NCBI GenBank assembly: GCA_963712065.1
Contig: CAVQGM010000001.1
Coordinates: forward strand, 1,054,001 to 1,118,000
DNA: 64,000 nt
Reading direction: 5' to 3'
Origin: CAVQGM01 sp963712065
Lineage (GTDB): Bacteria > Actinomycetota > Acidimicrobiia > Acidimicrobiales > Acidimicrobilacustridaceae
Shown: positions 34,342 through 43,291 of the stretch, piece after piece
Position numbering within the stretch: position 1 is the first letter of the stretch
Layout: every line of letters begins with the position of its first letter
Position numbers and translations under genes: made by a program
The notes under the pieces: model-generated
The model's input: the letters and a program-made list of their open reading frames with translations, nothing else
What the model was told of the DNA's origin: nothing
The model's database searches: none

Positions 34342-36138
34342 TCAGGGGCTGGTGGACGACGTCGAGCTGCTCGAGCTCGACGTCGTCGGCGCCGTCGTCG
34401 AGGTCGTGCTCGACGTGGTCGTCGTGGCGGGGCCCGACGACACGACGAGCGTGACGGTGGCGCCCTTCTCGAGCTTGGTGCCCGCGGCCGGCTCGGTGGA
34501 GATCACGTCGCCCCGATCGACGCCGTCGGATGCCTCCGTGCGCTGGTCGACGGAGAAGCCCAGCTGGCCGAGCTGGTTCGACGCCGCCGTGGCACTCAAC
34601 CCCTCGACGTTCGGCACGGCGATGGCGCCCGGGCCGACCGACACGACGATCTGGACGATCGAGCCCTTGTCGGCCTGCGTGTTGGCCGCCGGGTTCTGCT
34701 CGATGACCTGGCCCGAGTCCACCGAGTCGTCCTCGCGCTCGACCACCTCGGCGACGAAGCCGGCGTTCTCGAGCAGCGACACCGCCGCCGCCTGGGTGCG
34801 GCCGACGACGTTCGGCACGGCCGCCTTGCCGACGCCGGAGCTGACCCTGAGCACGACCGTCGAGTCCTTGTCGGCCTTGCTGCCGCCCGGTGGCGTCTGG
34901 TCGAAGACGATGCCGACCGCCACCTCGGTGTTGGTCTCCTCGCGGACCTCGGCCTTGAAGCCGGCCTGGGCGAGCCGGGCGGTGGCTTCGGCGACGGGCA
35001 ACCGGGTCACCTCGGGGACGGTGATCTGCTCGTCGGTCTTCGACAGCTGCAGACCCAGCACGACGAGGATGCCGGCCAACAGCACCAGCAGGATGATCAT
35101 CACGGCGAGGAACGCCCCCGAGCGGCGCTTGCGGGGCGGGGTGCCGTCGCCCGGTTCGGGTGGGTACTGGTCGGGCGGGACGCCGCCGGCCACCACGGTG
35201 CCGCCACCCGACCCAGCGGCCACGGCGGTCGGCACCGCGGCCGTCGCCATGCCGGCGGCGGCACCGGCGAGGGCCGGGTCGACCGACACCCGGCGTCCGT
35301 CGATGAACCGCATCAGGTCGGCGCGGAGGTCTTCGGCCGAGGGGTAGCGGTCGGCGGGCTCCTTGGCCAGCAGCTCGAGGTCGATGGCCTCGAGCGCCGA
35401 GGGGACGGCCGGGTTCACCGCCGACGGCGGCACCGGCGCCTCCTGCACGTGCTTGTAGGCGATCGCCACCGGCGTGTCGCCTTGGAACGGCGGGCGGGTG
35501 GTGAGCATCTCGTAGAGCACGCAGCCGAGGGAGTAGAGGTCGCTGCGGGGATCGACCGGCTTGCCCTGGGCCTGTTCGGGCGAGAAGTAGGTGGCCGTGC
35601 CCATCACCGAACCGGCCTGCGTGAGGGTCACCGCGTCCTCGCCGCTCGTGACCGCCTGGGCGATGCCGAAGTCGGCGACCTTCACCAGGCCCGCCGAGGT
35701 GATGAGGATGTTGCCGGGCTTGATGTCGCGGTGGATCACGCCGTTGCGGTGGGCGAAGGCCAGGGCGGCGGCGACGTCGGCGGCGACCTCGGCGGCGCGG
35801 GTCGGGTGGAGCGGGCCCTCGGAGCGGACGATCTCGGACAGGGTGCGCCCCTCGACGTACTCCATCACCAGGAAGTAGGTACCGCCTTGCTGACCCCAGT
35901 CGTAGACGGCGACGATGTTGGGGTGGTTGAGGTTGGCGGCGGCCTGGGCTTCGCGGCGGAACCGCTCGACGAAGGTCGGGTCCTTGGCGTACTCGGGGAA
36001 CAGGACCTTCACCGCCACCGGTCGGCCGAGCAGGACGTCGCGAGCCAGGTAGACGTCGGACATCCCGCCGCGGGCGAGCTTGCGGTGCAGCTCGTAGCGG
36101 TCGTTGATGACGGTCGGGCGGCGGGGCGTGTCGGACAT
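34342..36138 (-). CDS. pknB: PASTA-domain serine/threonine protein kinase PknB
   Basis: The 598-residue kinase has a eukaryotic-type catalytic domain (residues about 14-280): GGMSDVYLARD glycine loop, Lys44 in VAVKVL, HRDIKPGN (Asp138, Lys140), VADFGIAQ and the GTATYFSPEQ P+1 loop. One membrane helix (about 341-365) leads to three extracellular PASTA repeats (VPEVTRL, VPNVVGRT, VPNVEGLS), which sense peptidoglycan fragments. A Ser/Thr-rich tail of about 27 residues ends the protein. PknB in this cluster phosphorylates cell-wall and FHA proteins and is reversed by PstP. Mycobacterial PknB has four PASTA repeats. Confidence 0.97.
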   Translation of the reverse strand: MSDTPRRPTVINDRYELHRKLARGGMSDVYLARDVLLGRPVAVKVLFPEYAKDPTFVERFRREAQAAANLNHPNIVAVYDWGQQGGTYFLVMEYVEGRTLSEIVRSEGPLHPTRAAEVAADVAAALAFAHRNGVIHRDIKPGNILITSAGLVKVADFGIAQAVTSGEDAVTLTQAGSVMGTATYFSPEQAQGKPVDPRSDLYSLGCVLYEMLTTRPPFQGDTPVAIAYKHVQEAPVPPSAVNPAVPSALEAIDLELLAKEPADRYPSAEDLRADLMRFIDGRRVSVDPALAGAAAGMATAAVPTAVAAGSGGGTVVAGGVPPDQYPPEPGDGTPPRKRRSGAFLAVMIILLVLLAGILVVLGLQLSKTDEQITVPEVTRLPVAEATARLAQAGFKAEVREETNTEVAVGIVFDQTPPGGSKADKDSTVVLRVSSGVGKAAVPNVVGRTQAAAVSLLENAGFVAEVVEREDDSVDSGQVIEQNPAANTQADKGSIVQIVVSVGPGAIAVPNVEGLSATAASNQLGQLGFSVDQRTEASDGVDRGDVISTEPAAGTKLEKGATVTLVVSSGPATTTTSSTTSTTAPTTSSSSSSTSSTSP

Positions 36139-36190
36139 GCGGGACCCTGGGGGCAGCTACACCCTAACGAGCAGTGGTGGGGCGCATTGA

Positions 36191-37660
36191 TCAGCCCCCG
36201 AAGTAGGTCTCGAGGACGGCGCGGGCGATGGGGGCGGCCACCGCGCCACCGGTGAACTCACTGGCGCCGGGCTGGTCGAGCACGACGACGGCGACGGCGA
36301 TCTCGGGTGTGCCGCCGGGTGGGCCGGCGAAGCCGATGATCCAGGTGTGGGACCGCGGCGGCTCGGTGCCGAGCTGGGCCGTGCCCGTCTTGCCGCCGAC
36401 CTCGAGGCCGGGGATGGCCAGGTTCTCGGCGGTGCCGTCCTCCACCACCCCGACCATGGCCTGGCGCATCGTCGCCGCGGCGTCAGGGCCGAGGGCCTGC
36501 TTCCAGGCTTCGGGGGCGTACTCGTCGACGAGGGCCTGGTCGTTGTCGCGGACCTCGGTCATGAGGTGCGGGCGCATGACGGTCCCGCCGTTGGCGACGG
36601 CGCCGGCGACGAGGGCCATCTGCAGCGGGGTGGCCTGCACGTCGTTCTGGCCGATCGACGACTGGGCGAGCTTGGGCAGGTCATCGGTGAAGTCGGTGGG
36701 GAACACCGACGACGCCGGGGCCGGCATGTCGATCGGCGGTGCGGCGTTGAACCCGAACGACTCGGCCCCCCGCACCATGCCGTCGGGACCGATGGTCTCG
36801 GTGCCCATGCGGGCGAAGGCGGTGTTGCAGGACACCTCGAGGATCCGGAAGAGGGTGCCGCCGCACGCCGTGCCGCCGAAGTTGAAGATGGGCGTGGTCG
36901 TCTGCGGCGGCGTGTAGCTGCGCTCGACCGGGTACGACGGCCTGTCGGGAGACACCTCCCCGATCTCGACGCCGGTGCCCCCGGTGACCACCTTGAACGT
37001 CGACCCGGGGAAGTAGCGGTCCTGGTACATGTGCGGTCGCAGGGGCTGGCCCGGCGCGACGTTGAGCAGCCCCCACGCCGCATCGGCGGCCTCGAGGTCG
37101 ACGGTGGACAGGGCGTTCGGGTCGTAGGACGGGAAGCTCCAGAACGCGAGCACGGCACCGCTGCGGGGGTCGATGGCCACGACCGAGCCCTCCCGCTCAC
37201 CCAACTGCTCGCGCGCCACCCGTTGGAGGTCGTCACGGACCGCCAGGGTGACGTTGCCCACCGTCGGGCTGGTGACGAACAGGTCACCGAGGCCCCGGAC
37301 CTGCTGCTCGAGGGTCTGGCCCGAGAGCTCGTCGCCGTAGCTCTTCTCGATGCCGGTGGCGCCGAACTTGAAGGAGAAGAACCCGGTGACCTGGCCGTAG
37401 AGATCGCCCTGCGGGTAGACGCGGATCCGCTCGAACTCGGAGGCGGTGTCGGGGTTGTCGACCGACTGGGCCAGCAGCACGCCGTCGGAAGTGGTGATGG
37501 TGCCGCGCGGCCGGTTGAAGTCGGCGCGGATCTGGGCGGTGTTGAGGGAGTTCTCGTTGTAGTCGTCGGCCCGGATGACCTGCACCCAGTTCAACATGGC
37601 GAACAGGGCCGCGTAGCAGGCGAGCAGGCCGATGCCGAGGCGTCGGATCTGGCGGTTCAC
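36191..37660 (-). CDS. pbpA: Penicillin-binding protein 2 (PbpA), peptidoglycan transpeptidase
   Basis: The 489-residue class B PBP has one N-terminal membrane helix (about 8-28), a non-catalytic region and a transpeptidase domain with Ser220-Thr-Phe-Lys223, Ser277-Cys-Asn279 and Lys424-Thr-Gly-Thr. It cross-links peptidoglycan together with RodA. The GTG start overlaps the rodA stop by four bases (GTGA), so the pair is translationally coupled. Two further cysteines flank the SCN region (CGG, SCN), of unknown meaning. Confidence 0.95.
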   Translation of the reverse strand: MNRQIRRLGIGLLACYAALFAMLNWVQVIRADDYNENSLNTAQIRADFNRPRGTITTSDGVLLAQSVDNPDTASEFERIRVYPQGDLYGQVTGFFSFKFGATGIEKSYGDELSGQTLEQQVRGLGDLFVTSPTVGNVTLAVRDDLQRVAREQLGEREGSVVAIDPRSGAVLAFWSFPSYDPNALSTVDLEAADAAWGLLNVAPGQPLRPHMYQDRYFPGSTFKVVTGGTGVEIGEVSPDRPSYPVERSYTPPQTTTPIFNFGGTACGGTLFRILEVSCNTAFARMGTETIGPDGMVRGAESFGFNAAPPIDMPAPASSVFPTDFTDDLPKLAQSSIGQNDVQATPLQMALVAGAVANGGTVMRPHLMTEVRDNDQALVDEYAPEAWKQALGPDAAATMRQAMVGVVEDGTAENLAIPGLEVGGKTGTAQLGTEPPRSHTWIIGFAGPPGGTPEIAVAVVVLDQPGASEFTGGAVAAPIARAVLETYFGG

Positions 37661-38988
37661 GAGCTCGACCCGGCCGCGCCGTCGCCGACCTGCCCGACCT
37701 GCACCTCGGGTGGCACGGGCGACCGAGCCGACTGGTCGCTGATCCGCAGGAGCAACGCGATCAGCACGTAGTTCGCCAGCAACGACGACCCGCCGTAGCT
37801 GACGAACGGGAGCGTGACGCCGGTGAGCGGCAGCAGACGGGTCACACCGCCGATGATGATGAACGCCTGGACGCCGATCAGGGCGGTGAGGCCGGTGGCC
37901 AGGAGCTTGTCGAAGGCGACGTCGGCCCGCGTGGCGATGCGCAGGCCCGAGCCGACCATGAGGGCGAAGGCCATGATCACGACGGTGCCGCCGAGGAGGC
38001 CGAGCTGCTCGGCGATGACGGCGAACACGAAGTCGGTCTCCGCGAACGGGATGCGGACCTGTCCACCGAGGCCGAGACCGGTGCCGGTCACCCCGCCGTA
38101 GGCCATGGCGAAGGCGGCCTGCACGATCTGGAAGCCGTCACCGGTGGGGTCCTGCCAGGGATCGAGCCAGATCTCGACCCGCTGCTGGACGTGGCCGAAC
38201 CCGAGCCAGGAGAGGTAGGCGCCGACCGCGAACATGAGCGCGCCCACGACCAGCCACGACGTCCGCTCGGTCGCCACCCACACCATCACGATGAAGAGCG
38301 CGAAGAACAGCAGCGACGAGCCGAGGTCGCGCTGGGCGATCATCACCAGCAGCGAGGCGACCCAGGCCAGGAGGATGGGTCCGAGGTACTTCGGCTCGGG
38401 GAGCTGGATGGGTCCGATCCGGCGGGAGCTCGACCGCATCAGCTCCCGCTTGTCGACCAGATAGCCGGCGAAGAAGATGGCCAGCGCGATCTTGGCGAAC
38501 TCACCGGGTTGGAAGTTGACCGGACCTGCTCCGACCCAGATCCGCGCCCCGTTGATCTCGCGCCCGATGAACGGGAGGAAGGGCAGGACGATCAGCCCGA
38601 AGCCGACGACGGCGAACGTGTACCGGTACCGCTCGAGGACCCGGGTCCGACGCACGAACACCAGGGTGGCGGTGAAGGCGGCGACGCCGAGCGCCGTCCA
38701 CGTGGCCTGGGCGGCCGCCAGCTCCTCGTCGAGCCCGGCGATGACCACGTAGCCGAGGCCGTTCAGCAGACCGGCGAGGGGCAGGAGGATCGGGTCGGCG
38801 TCGGGCGCGAAACGGCGTACGGCCAGGTGGGCGACGAGCAGCAGCCCGAGCACGACGAGCAGGAACGGCCCGATGTTCACCGGGATCTCGGCCCGGTCAC
38901 CCAGGCTGGCCAGCACGTAGGCGGCGGCGGTGACGACGACCGCCAGCACGATGAGGCCGAGCTCGGTGTTGCGACGGTTCCCGATCAC
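37657..38988 (-). CDS. rodA: SEDS-family peptidoglycan polymerase RodA (FtsW/RodA/SpoVE)
   Basis: The 443-residue protein has about ten helices and the SEDS hallmarks: NGARIWVGAGPVNFQPGEFAK in the conserved loop, IAQRDLGSSLLFFALF with the catalytic Asp position, and the end PLTGVTLPFVSYGGSSLLANY. It polymerises glycan from lipid II with PbpA. GTG at 38988 is chosen because it forms a GTGA overlap with the pstP stop. The upstream frame is a shadow of pstP. Confidence 0.95.
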   Translation of the reverse strand: MIGNRRNTELGLIVLAVVVTAAAYVLASLGDRAEIPVNIGPFLLVVLGLLLVAHLAVRRFAPDADPILLPLAGLLNGLGYVVIAGLDEELAAAQATWTALGVAAFTATLVFVRRTRVLERYRYTFAVVGFGLIVLPFLPFIGREINGARIWVGAGPVNFQPGEFAKIALAIFFAGYLVDKRELMRSSSRRIGPIQLPEPKYLGPILLAWVASLLVMIAQRDLGSSLLFFALFIVMVWVATERTSWLVVGALMFAVGAYLSWLGFGHVQQRVEIWLDPWQDPTGDGFQIVQAAFAMAYGGVTGTGLGLGGQVRIPFAETDFVFAVIAEQLGLLGGTVVIMAFALMVGSGLRIATRADVAFDKLLATGLTALIGVQAFIIIGGVTRLLPLTGVTLPFVSYGGSSLLANYVLIALLLRISDQSARSPVPPEVQVGQVGDGAAGSSS

Positions 38989-40301
38989 GGGACGAGTGTC
39001 GGCTCGGCGGGCACCGCCGCCGCCGGCGCGTCGGTGGCCGGCGGCGGGACGGCGGTCGTCGCCGTGGTCGCCGTGGTGGTCGTGGTGGTCTGGGCCCGGA
39101 GGTTGTCGACGTAGGCCCGGGCGTCGTCGAGGCTGGCCTCGGTCTTGCCGCCCTCGATGTCGAGCACCGCGCTCGGCGGCAGGTCGGCACGGGTGAGCTC
39201 GGTGGGCTCGGCCAGCTCGGGCTCGATCCAGAGCACGCCACCCGGCTGGCCGCGGTAGATCACGACCTGGTCGCCGTCGAAGCCCACGTAGTAGGTGCCG
39301 CGGCCGGCGAAGAGGACGGCGCCGACGGCGGCGCCGACGATCACGACGAACGCGAGCCCGAAGAGGGCGACCCGCCAGGTGAACCGGCGTCGGCCCGTAG
39401 CCGACTCGGACGCGGTGGCCGCCTCCGGTTCTTTGGTCGGGCTCTGGCCTCGGCCGATCACGCGCTCGACGCCGTCGGCGTCGTCGAGGGCGTCGGCGGC
39501 CGCGGCGACCCCCGGCGGGTCGGGCGACGCGGTGGCGCTCGTGACCCGGGCGCCGAGCGTCGACGCCTCGGGATCGCGCCCCTCGTCGTCGACGACGTCG
39601 ACCACCACGCACGTGATGTTGTCGCGCCCGCCCGACTCGTTCGCCAGGCGCACCAGCTCGTGGGCGGCCTCCGACGGGTCGGCGAGCTTGCGGAGGGTGG
39701 CCCCGATCTGGCTGTCATCGACCTCGTTGAACAGGCCGTCGCTGCAGATGAGGTAGCGGTCGCCGACGAACGGGAGGATCTCCCACGAGTCGACCATCAC
39801 CTTCCCGTCGATGCCGAGGGCGCGGGTGAGGATGTTGCGCTGCGGGTGGACGGCGGCCTCGGCCCGGGTGAGCCGTCCCTGGCGCTCGAGGGTGGCGACC
39901 AGGCTGTGGTCCTCGGTGATCTGCTCGAGCTCACCCTCCTTCAGGAGGTAGAGCCGCGAGTCACCGACGTTGACCACGCCGAGCAGGTCGCGCTCGCCGT
40001 CGTCGACGAGGGCGAGCGCGGTCAGGGTGGTGCCCATCCCTTGGAGGTCGGGATCGTCCTCGGCCCGCGACACCACGGCGTCGTTGGCCTCCTCGACCGC
40101 CTCGACCAGGCGGTCGGTCGAGGTGGCGTCGAACCCCTCGACGAGGGTGGCCAGGGCGATCTCTGCGGCGACGGCCCCGCCCCGGTGCCCGCCCATGCCG
40201 TCGGCGACCGCGAAGAGGCGATCGGTGACGACGAAGGCGTCCTCGTTCGCCTGGCGCACCCGACCGACGTCGGTGGCCGTGCCCGACACGAACGCGGTCA
40301 T
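38985..40301 (-). CDS. pstP: PP2C-type protein phosphatase PstP
   Basis: The 438-residue phosphatase has a cytoplasmic PP2C domain (residues 1-240) with RQANEDA, FAVADGMGGH (Asp35), GDSRLYLL, ICSDGLFNE and GGRDNITCVVV metal motifs. A linker, one membrane helix (about 310-332) and an extracellular region ending in a Thr-rich then Pro/Ala-rich tail follow. It reverses PknB phosphorylation. The ATG overlaps the fhaB stop (ATGA). Confidence 0.96.
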   Translation of the reverse strand: MTAFVSGTATDVGRVRQANEDAFVVTDRLFAVADGMGGHRGGAVAAEIALATLVEGFDATSTDRLVEAVEEANDAVVSRAEDDPDLQGMGTTLTALALVDDGERDLLGVVNVGDSRLYLLKEGELEQITEDHSLVATLERQGRLTRAEAAVHPQRNILTRALGIDGKVMVDSWEILPFVGDRYLICSDGLFNEVDDSQIGATLRKLADPSEAAHELVRLANESGGRDNITCVVVDVVDDEGRDPEASTLGARVTSATASPDPPGVAAAADALDDADGVERVIGRGQSPTKEPEAATASESATGRRRFTWRVALFGLAFVVIVGAAVGAVLFAGRGTYYVGFDGDQVVIYRGQPGGVLWIEPELAEPTELTRADLPPSAVLDIEGGKTEASLDDARAYVDNLRAQTTTTTTATTATTAVPPPATDAPAAAVPAEPTLVP

Positions 40302-40777
40302 CGCAGCTCCAGGATCGTGTTGCCCACCTGGAGGCGGTCCCCGGCCTGCATCACCATCGGCCCGCTGACCCGCTGACGGTTGAGGTAGGTGCCGTTGGTG
40401 GAGCCGAGGTCCTCGACCAGCCACCGGCCGTCACGGGCGTAGACGCGAGCGTGCAGCTGCGAGATGTAGGTGTCGTCGAGGGTGATCTGGCACCCCGCCG
40501 CCCGTCCGAGGGTGACCTCCTCGGCGAGTGGGAAGCTCCGGCCTCGCAGTTCGGTCGGTTCGAGGGCCACGAGCTGGGGCGGGGCGGGCGTGGCGGCCGC
40601 GGCCCTCGCCGCCCTGCGACGGCCCTTCCGACCGGCGTCGGCCGGGGCGCGTCCGACGGGGGCGGCCACCGCCGGCGCCTTGATCTCGGCCCACACCGCC
40701 CGCAGCACCCTGAAGAAGAAGAGGTACAGGAGGGCGAGCAGGCAGAGCTTGAGGATGAACAGGAGTTGGTCGGACAC
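40298..40777 (-). CDS. fhaB: FHA-domain protein FhaB (FipA-like)
   Basis: The 159-residue protein has one N-terminal membrane segment (about 5-30, FILKLCLLALLYLFFF), a basic linker and a C-terminal FHA domain: EVTLGRAAGCQITLDD, ISQLHARVY, EDLGSTNGTYLNRQRV. FHA domains read phosphothreonine on PknB targets and mycobacterial FhaB helps recruit division proteins. The start is a GTG. It is coupled to pstP by a four-base overlap. Confidence 0.94.
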   Translation of the reverse strand: MSDQLLFILKLCLLALLYLFFFRVLRAVWAEIKAPAVAAPVGRAPADAGRKGRRRAARAAAATPAPPQLVALEPTELRGRSFPLAEEVTLGRAAGCQITLDDTYISQLHARVYARDGRWLVEDLGSTNGTYLNRQRVSGPMVMQAGDRLQVGNTILELR

Positions 40778-40842
40778 GCGGCCTCAGAGCGTACCGAAGG
40801 CCTGGTCGCCGACCCCGGAGGCCGGCGCCGCGGCGGCCGACC

Positions 40843-41502
40843 TCATGACGCTTCGAACACCAGCCGGGTGTTGCCGAAGGCCAGCTCGTCGCCGTCGCGC
40901 AGCTCCCGCTCGGTGATCCGCACGCCGTTCACCCGGGTGCCGTTGGTCGAGCCGAGGTCGACGAGCACGAAGTGGTCGCCCCGGGGCTGGATCTCGGCGT
41001 GGCGACGGCTCACGTTGCTGTCCATGATCGTGATGTCGCACTCCGGCAACCGGCCGACGACGATGGTGTGCTCGGTGAGCTCGTAGCGGTCGTGGTTGGG
41101 CAGCACGAGCGACCCGGCCCCGATGCCGCCCTCCCCCGCCTTCATGCGGGCGTCGATGGAGAAGGCACCGGTGCGCAGGCCCGGGTCGACGAGCATGACC
41201 ACGGTGACCGGGCCCGGGAAGGCGTAGCCCTCGTCGCGGGCGTGCTCGCGAGCGGCGTCACCGAGCTCGCGGCAGAGGGCCTCCTCGATCTCGGCGAAGC
41301 GCTCGTGGTCCTCTTGGCTGACCTCGACGGTGAAGGCGTTGGGGGCGACGGTGCGACCCCGCACGTCGACGGTGCGGTGGTCGTCCATCTCCCGCGTGAG
41401 GCGCCGGCCGAGCTCGATGGGGCGCAGGCCGCTCTTGAAGACCCGCGCGAACGCGCCCTCGACGGCGTTCTCCAGTCGTCGCTCGAAGCCACGCATGCCC
41501 AC
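40843..41502 (-). CDS. fhaA: FhaA: DUF3662 and FHA domain protein
   Basis: The 219-residue protein begins with the DUF3662 domain (FERRLENAVEGAFARVF, LRPIELGRRLTREMDDH) and ends with an FHA domain (TIVVGRLPECDITIMDSNVSR, LVDLGSTNGTRVNGVRI). The acidic disordered centre of the mycobacterial protein is missing, so it is much shorter than the usual 430-530 residues. In mycobacteria FhaA binds MviN phosphorylated by PknB. The GTG at 41502 or the ATG two codons later may start it. Confidence 0.94.
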   Translation of the reverse strand: MGMRGFERRLENAVEGAFARVFKSGLRPIELGRRLTREMDDHRTVDVRGRTVAPNAFTVEVSQEDHERFAEIEEALCRELGDAAREHARDEGYAFPGPVTVVMLVDPGLRTGAFSIDARMKAGEGGIGAGSLVLPNHDRYELTEHTIVVGRLPECDITIMDSNVSRRHAEIQPRGDHFVLVDLGSTNGTRVNGVRITERELRDGDELAFGNTRLVFEAS

Positions 41503-41563
41503 GACGCGAGACGCTAGTGGCGGCGCGTCACCCCCGGAAGCCGCGTCGCCCCGAGCAGTCCGG

Positions 41564-42541
41564 TCATCCCAGGAAATCGGTGACGTGGAGCTCGTTGGAC
41601 GGGTGCCGCAGCTTGGAGAAGGCGTTGGCCTCGATCTGACGGATCCGCTCGCGGCTCAGGCGGAACGCCCGGGCGACCTCGGGCATGGAGTGCTCCTCGC
41701 CGTCGCTGCCGAGGCCGTAGCGCATGCGCAGGATGCCCCGCTCGCGCTCGTCGAGCACCTCGAGGAGCCGGTCGAGCGAGTCGGCCCGGTCGAGGTCGGC
41801 GGCGTGGGCGTCGGGATCGAGGGCTCGTTCGTCGGCGAGCAGGTCACCGAGCACCGAGGCGTCATCGGCGACGGGCTGGTCGAGCGACGCGGCGACGGCG
41901 GGCGTCTGCAGGAGGCGCTCGACGGCAGGCTCGTCGAGACCGGAGGCGGCGGCCAGCTCGGCGACGGTCGGCTTGCGCCCGTGCTCGGCCTCGAAGTCGT
42001 CGCGGGCCCGGGCCATCACCCGGAGGTGCTCCTCGGCGTGGGATGGGACCCGGATGGTCTTGCCGGCGGCATCGACCCCGCGGGAGATGGCCTGGCGGAT
42101 CCACCACGTCGCGTAGGTGGAGAACTTGTAGCCGAGCTTGGGGTCGAACTTCTCGACGGCGTGGAGCAGGCCGAGGTTGCCGTCCTGCACCAGGTCGACC
42201 AGCGCGACGCCGGGGTAGTGGTACCGGCGGGCGACGCTCACGACGAGGCGCAGGTTGGCCCGCACGAAGTCGGCGGTCGCATCCTCGCCCTTGCGCACGG
42301 CACGACGCAGCTTGCCCCGCTCCCCGGGGGTGAGGGACTCGTCGGAGTCGAGGCGGGCCCGGGCCGCGAGGCCGTGCTGGACGAGTGCGCCGAGGCGGAC
42401 CTCGTCGTCGGCGGTGAGCAGCCGATGGCGACCGATGTCGTCGAGGTAGAGGCGCATCAGGTCGGTGGTCCCCGACTCACCCGACCGACGCGCACCGGGG
42501 GATCGGTCGGCGTCCTCGCGTCGGCTGGCGACTGCCTTCAT
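41564..42541 (-). CDS. RNA polymerase sigma factor, sigma-70 group 2 (RpoD/SigB-like)
   Basis: The 325-residue sigma factor has region 1.2 (MRLYLDDIGRHRLLTADDE), region 2 (FVRANLRLVVSVARRYHYPG, DLVQDGNLGLLHAVEKFD, KFSTYATWWIRQAISRGV), region 3 and region 4 (ERGILRMRYGL, SMPEVARAFRLSRERIRQIE). It lacks the long N-terminal region 1.1 of a primary sigma, so it is an alternative sigma of the principal-like group. It is transcribed in the same direction as the fha/pknB cluster, with 61 bases to fhaA. Its targets are unknown. Confidence 0.92.
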   Translation of the reverse strand: MKAVASRREDADRSPGARRSGESGTTDLMRLYLDDIGRHRLLTADDEVRLGALVQHGLAARARLDSDESLTPGERGKLRRAVRKGEDATADFVRANLRLVVSVARRYHYPGVALVDLVQDGNLGLLHAVEKFDPKLGYKFSTYATWWIRQAISRGVDAAGKTIRVPSHAEEHLRVMARARDDFEAEHGRKPTVAELAAASGLDEPAVERLLQTPAVAASLDQPVADDASVLGDLLADERALDPDAHAADLDRADSLDRLLEVLDERERGILRMRYGLGSDGEEHSMPEVARAFRLSRERIRQIEANAFSKLRHPSNELHVTDFLG

Positions 42542-42743
42542 GACCGCACCTCCGTGGACCGGGGGACGCCTACTTGCGCCGTGTTTAGCACTAATTGTGC
42601 CGGTTGGTCGCCAGAAACAACGGCCGTGTGTCGAACGACCACCCCCAGGGCGCGACGCTCACCCCGCCCCGCGCCGCGGACCCCTCGTCGAGCGACGGGT
42701 TCCGGGCCGACCGAGGGTGTCCGCTAGCCTGAGTGGTCCACTC

Positions 42744-42827
<84 letters not shown>

Positions 42828-42866
42828 GACGACGACCGACGACGACGACCGACGACGACGACCGAC
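42828..42866. repeat. Three tandem copies of a 13-bp unit after tRNA-Leu
   Basis: GACGACGACCGAC occurs three times in a row (42828-42840, 42841-42853, 42854-42866), starting at the first base after the tRNA-Leu discriminator. A partial GACG copy follows, and the SET gene starts 13 bases later. The last three tRNA bases (GAC) are in phase with the repeat. Confidence 0.9.
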
Positions 42867-42879
42867 GACGGACGCACCC

Positions 42880-43275
42880 ATGGACGACATCGCCGCACCC
42901 CATGGCTCCTCGCCGATCGCGGTGGGCGCATCGCCGGTCCACGGTCGCGGCGTGCTCGCCACGCGCGCCATCGACGTCGGTGAGGTGCTCGACCGTGCGC
43001 CACTGCTGATCGTGCCCGCCGACGAGCGCGACGCCTTCGATCGCACCACGCTGGCCGAGCACTGCTTCGAGTGGGCCGACGACGCCGTCGCCCTCCCCGC
43101 CGGCCCGACCGCCTTCCTCAACCACCGTGACACGCCCAACGCCCGTGCCGAGCTGGACCTCGACGCCGAGGTGGTGGTCATCGTGGCCGTCGCACCCATC
43201 GCCGCCGGCGACGAGGTCACGATCGACTACCGGGACGGCGAGGCCGACGGCGACCTGTGGTTCGAGGTGGCCTGA
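42880..43275 (+). CDS. SET-domain protein
   Basis: The 131-residue protein is a minimal SET domain: GRGVLATRAIDVGEVLDRAP, LNHRDTPNARAELD (the NHxxxPN cofactor motif) and GDEVTIDYRDGEADGD near the C-terminus. SET domains transfer methyl groups to protein lysines; bacterial substrates are largely unknown. There is no pre-SET or post-SET cysteine cluster, and the C-terminal tyrosine is in DYRDG. The ATG is taken at 42880, after the repeat tract. Its frame upstream passes through tRNA-Leu, so a longer start is unlikely. Confidence 0.85.
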   Translation: MDDIAAPHGSSPIAVGASPVHGRGVLATRAIDVGEVLDRAPLLIVPADERDAFDRTTLAEHCFEWADDAVALPAGPTAFLNHRDTPNARAELDLDAEVVVIVAVAPIAAGDEVTIDYRDGEADGDLWFEVA

Positions 43276-43291
43276 CCGGCCGACGCCCGGG

